From Prevotella sp. (GTDB lineage: Bacteria; Bacteroidota; Bacteroidia; Bacteroidales; Bacteroidaceae): DNA of 6,362 nt. This document shows, piece after piece, positions 5,206-6,362 of the stretch. The notes below the pieces were generated by a model. The model had not been told where the DNA came from and did not search any database. It saw only the letters and a list, made by a program, of their open reading frames with translations. Positions within the stretch are counted from its first letter, which is position 1; each line of letters opens with the position of its first letter. The position numbers and the translations under genes are program-made. Location of the stretch: positions 1 to 6,362 of the forward strand of contig JAGBQP010000109.1 of NCBI GenBank assembly GCA_017632825.1, given 5' to 3'.

Positions 5206-6362
5206 TTGAAAAAGATTGTCATCTGGTTCTTTGCGGTATTGCTGACGCCAGTCTTGTTGTTTGTGGTATTGGCAGTACTGCTTTATCTGCCGCCCGTTCA
5301 GAATTGGGTGGCAGATAAAGTGGCATCTATAGTGTCAGAAAAAACGGGCATGACAGTACGTGTGGGCTACGTCAAATTGGAGTGGCCTCTGAACTTGGGA
5401 CTGGACGATTTTCTGATGGTGCATGAGGGCGACACACTGGCTGACGTTGGACACTTGACGGCCGATGTCAAACTGCGACCATTATTTGACAAACGTGTGG
5501 TGATTAACGAGTTGTCATTGAACCGGGCAAAACTCAATACCAATGGTTTTATCAGCGACTTGCGTCTCAAGGGCAGGGTGGGTGAACTGTGGTTGCACTC
5601 AAACGGTATCGACTTGGAACGCGAAACAGCTGAGGTGAATGGCGCGAGGTTGGTTGACGCCGACCTCGATATAGCATTGAGTGACACCGCTGCTGTTGAT
5701 ACGACAGAATCAGTAGTGCGCTGGCGCATCAATGCTGATAGCGTCAGCATCAGCCGAACACGACTGGCGCTGCACATGCCTGGCGACTCACTCCATGTGA
5801 ATGCTTATCTGGGTCACAGCGTGGCTCGAGAAGCCGACATTAACCTGGAGAGCAAGACCTACCGCATAGGTGGTCTGGATATGGTGGATGGTGACTTTAG
5901 CCTGTCGTCGGTTGACTATCAACTGGCTGATGTCCAACTGGGTGTTGATTCTATCTATTATGGTCCTGAAGGCACACACTTCTATGTACGACAGGCGGCT
6001 CTGCGTGAACCTGTGACCGGCCTGCAGCTTACTGAACTGCAAGGTGGCATCAGGTTAGATACCGCCTTCACACACATCACCCTGCCTGCCGTTGTACTGC
6101 GAACGCCTGATTCTGATATCGAAGGTGAGGTTGATTTGGACTTTAATACATTCGATGCACATAACCCCGGCAAGCTGCGCACCCGGCTGAACGCACAAAT
6201 AGGTAAGCAGGACTTGGTTAGACTCGCCTCTCTTTCATTAGGTCATTCCCTCTCTTCGCAATTCTGGCGTCGCTATCCAAACCGCGCTTTGACTATAAAG
6301 GGCTCGTTGAATGGAAATATGCAACGTCTTGAATTTACGGGACTTGACGTTTCTTTACCAAC
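5206..6362 (+). CDS. tamB: TamB/AsmA-like envelope protein, N-terminal part (3' end outside window)
   Basis: The frame is open to the window end, about 385 residues. It begins with two lysines and a single hydrophobic anchor (residues 4-28, IVIWFF ... AVLLYL), then PPVQNWVADKVASIVSEKTGMTVRVG (29-54), the typical opening of TamB/AsmA-like proteins: an inner-membrane anchor followed by the sequence leading into a long beta-rich periplasmic groove. The rest alternates short beta strands with Asp-rich turns, as in these proteins. They span the periplasm and are linked to outer-membrane protein insertion and lipid transport. Bacteroidota homologues are usually well over 1,000 residues, so most of the protein is missing here. 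No ATG lies in frame between the upstream region and 5350 (codon 49); starting there would remove the anchor, so TTG 5206 is the best start. A second in-frame TTG (5188) lies inside the promoter. The gene has its own promoter and is not clearly part of the upstream operon. The family is secure; the exact subgroup is an inference from the N-terminus. Confidence 0.85.
   Translation, partial: MKKIVIWFFAVLLTPVLLFVVLAVLLYLPPVQNWVADKVASIVSEKTGMTVRVGYVKLEWPLNLGLDDFLMVHEGDTLADVGHLTADVKLRPLFDKRVVINELSLNRAKLNTNGFISDLRLKGRVGELWLHSNGIDLERETAEVNGARLVDADLDIALSDTAAVDTTESVVRWRINADSVSISRTRLALHMPGDSLHVNAYLGHSVAREADINLESKTYRIGGLDMVDGDFSLSSVDYQLADVQLGVDSIYYGPEGTHFYVRQAALREPVTGLQLTELQGGIRLDTAFTHITLPAVVLRTPDSDIEGEVDLDFNTFDAHNPGKLRTRLNAQIGKQDLVRLASLSLGHSLSSQFWRRYPNRALTIKGSLNGNMQRLEFTGLDVSLP

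Noticed and set aside
5367..5777. 136-residue open frame antisense to the TamB-like gene
   Set aside because: Its Ser/Arg/Thr-rich composition is typical of the reverse complement of a beta-rich coding region; the + strand frame is open throughout and has a coherent anchor and family N-terminus.

Overview
The window looks like chromosomal DNA of a Bacteroidota bacterium, most likely from the Bacteroides/Prevotella side (inference). The evidence is a QueA C-terminus of the Bacteroidota type, promoter-like sites of the TTTG / TAnnTTTG class (the Bacteroidota sigma-70 signature), start codons without Shine-Dalgarno sequences, a small exported protein with a GIYII-type C-terminal tail, and a TamB-like protein with a typical N-terminus. 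It carries six genes on the + strand and one on the - strand. I see no tRNA, rRNA, CRISPR array, insertion sequence or phage gene.

Left part (1-2025): a tightly packed + strand operon. It holds the 3' end of queA (queuosine tRNA modification), a short GT2-type glycosyltransferase 12 bp later, and a gene overlapping that one by 4 bp (ATGA). The last gene has a recognisable GT4-like N-terminal half, a low-complexity linker and a C-terminal half that is not a glycosyltransferase domain I know. This pair is the least conventional part of the window.

Middle (2026-2704): an 88-bp convergent gap, then a small - strand gene for an exported protein of 132 residues, then a 192-bp divergent intergenic region. 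That region has a well-formed Bacteroidota promoter facing left, a -7 element facing right and a perfect 9-bp inverted repeat between them.

Right part (2705-6362): a SulP/SLC26 anion transporter with a C-terminal STAS domain overlaps by 10 bp an RluA-family pseudouridine synthase, so the two are probably cotranscribed and translationally coupled. A compact hairpin/T-tract and a near-consensus promoter overlap each other in the 81-bp gap that follows. The last gene runs off the window and encodes the N-terminal ~385 residues of a TamB/AsmA-like envelope protein. It appears to start at TTG almost at the predicted transcription start.

Most of the window is ordinary housekeeping and envelope biology. 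I find no convincing new multi-gene system. The points worth a second look are the hybrid GT4-like protein and its degenerate GT2 partner, the apparently leaderless TTG start of the TamB-like gene, the nested terminator/promoter, and the dyad in the divergent promoter region.
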